This document shows, one piece after another, positions 59,907 through 60,000 of a stretch of 60,000 nucleotides of DNA (the first letter of the stretch is position 1; the number at the start of each line of letters is the position of its first letter). The DNA is taken from positions 24,164,288 through 24,224,287 of the forward strand of contig NC_092676.1 in NCBI RefSeq assembly GCF_964355755.1, given 5' to 3'. This stretch comes from Antedon mediterranea. Taxonomy: Eukaryota > Echinodermata > Crinoidea > Comatulida > Antedonidae. The translations under genes and the position numbers were made by a program. The notes beneath the pieces were generated by a model, which was not told where the DNA came from, did not search any database, and saw nothing but the letters and a program-made list of their open reading frames with translations.

Positions 59907-60000
59907 GCCGCCTATTGGTGATCGCCTCCTCAGAGTAGGTTGGTGACGTAGGCATTCACGATTTACAGTCTTTACAAAATCGTAATGAGGTATATGTTAA

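Overview
This is animal nuclear DNA: AT-rich, with small exons bounded by GT/AG splice sites, long introns and many short interspersed repeats. An atypical soluble guanylate cyclase, a lamin-tail protein, palindromic MITEs and frequent 'taggcctag' words suggest a marine deuterostome, probably an echinoderm. The species call is an inference; the gene content is read directly from spliced reading frames.

Layout. (1) 133-2538, plus: the last five exons of a lamin-tail-domain protein (LMNTD1-like); its 5' end lies before the window. (2) 2539-12880: no convincing gene; two tRNA-Val-like sequences, MITEs, a LINE 3' fragment and tandem duplications. (3) 12884-31351, plus: a 14-exon gene for a predicted 708-residue, poorly characterised protein with an EF-hand-like helical middle. 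It has a 22-nt microexon, a 28-bp minisatellite in one intron and a 10.1-kb intron carrying a ~100-bp tandem repeat and tRNA-like sequences. (4) 33526-49155, minus: the catalytic half of an atypical soluble guanylate cyclase (Gyc88E/GUCY1B2-like). Five exons join in perfect phase from the end of the HNOBA region through the cyclase domain; a possible C-terminal tail exon lies at 33526-33814. The N-terminal H-NOX exons were not found. Its introns hold a large inverted-repeat element, orphan exon-like frames and a 2-kb DNA transposon with terminal repeats and a TACAG target duplication. (5) 50250-59906, plus: two tandem five-exon paralogues of an unrecognised family with a GRAM/PH-like core, plus an orphan copy of their first exon. 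The second gene has an extra copy of its own upstream flank inside intron 2.

Two palindromic MITE families dominate the repeats: about ten copies of one ('agctctgtctacactatcaaac' type ends) and about eight of another ('aagcttggttcccactag' type ends), including one nested inside another. The most novel material is the tandem gene pair with its promoter and first-exon duplications. The most functionally interpretable gene is the guanylate cyclase, which retains every catalytic residue in one chain and so could act as a homodimer.

Exon coordinates come from manual splice-site reading with phase checks; no alignments or database searches were run.
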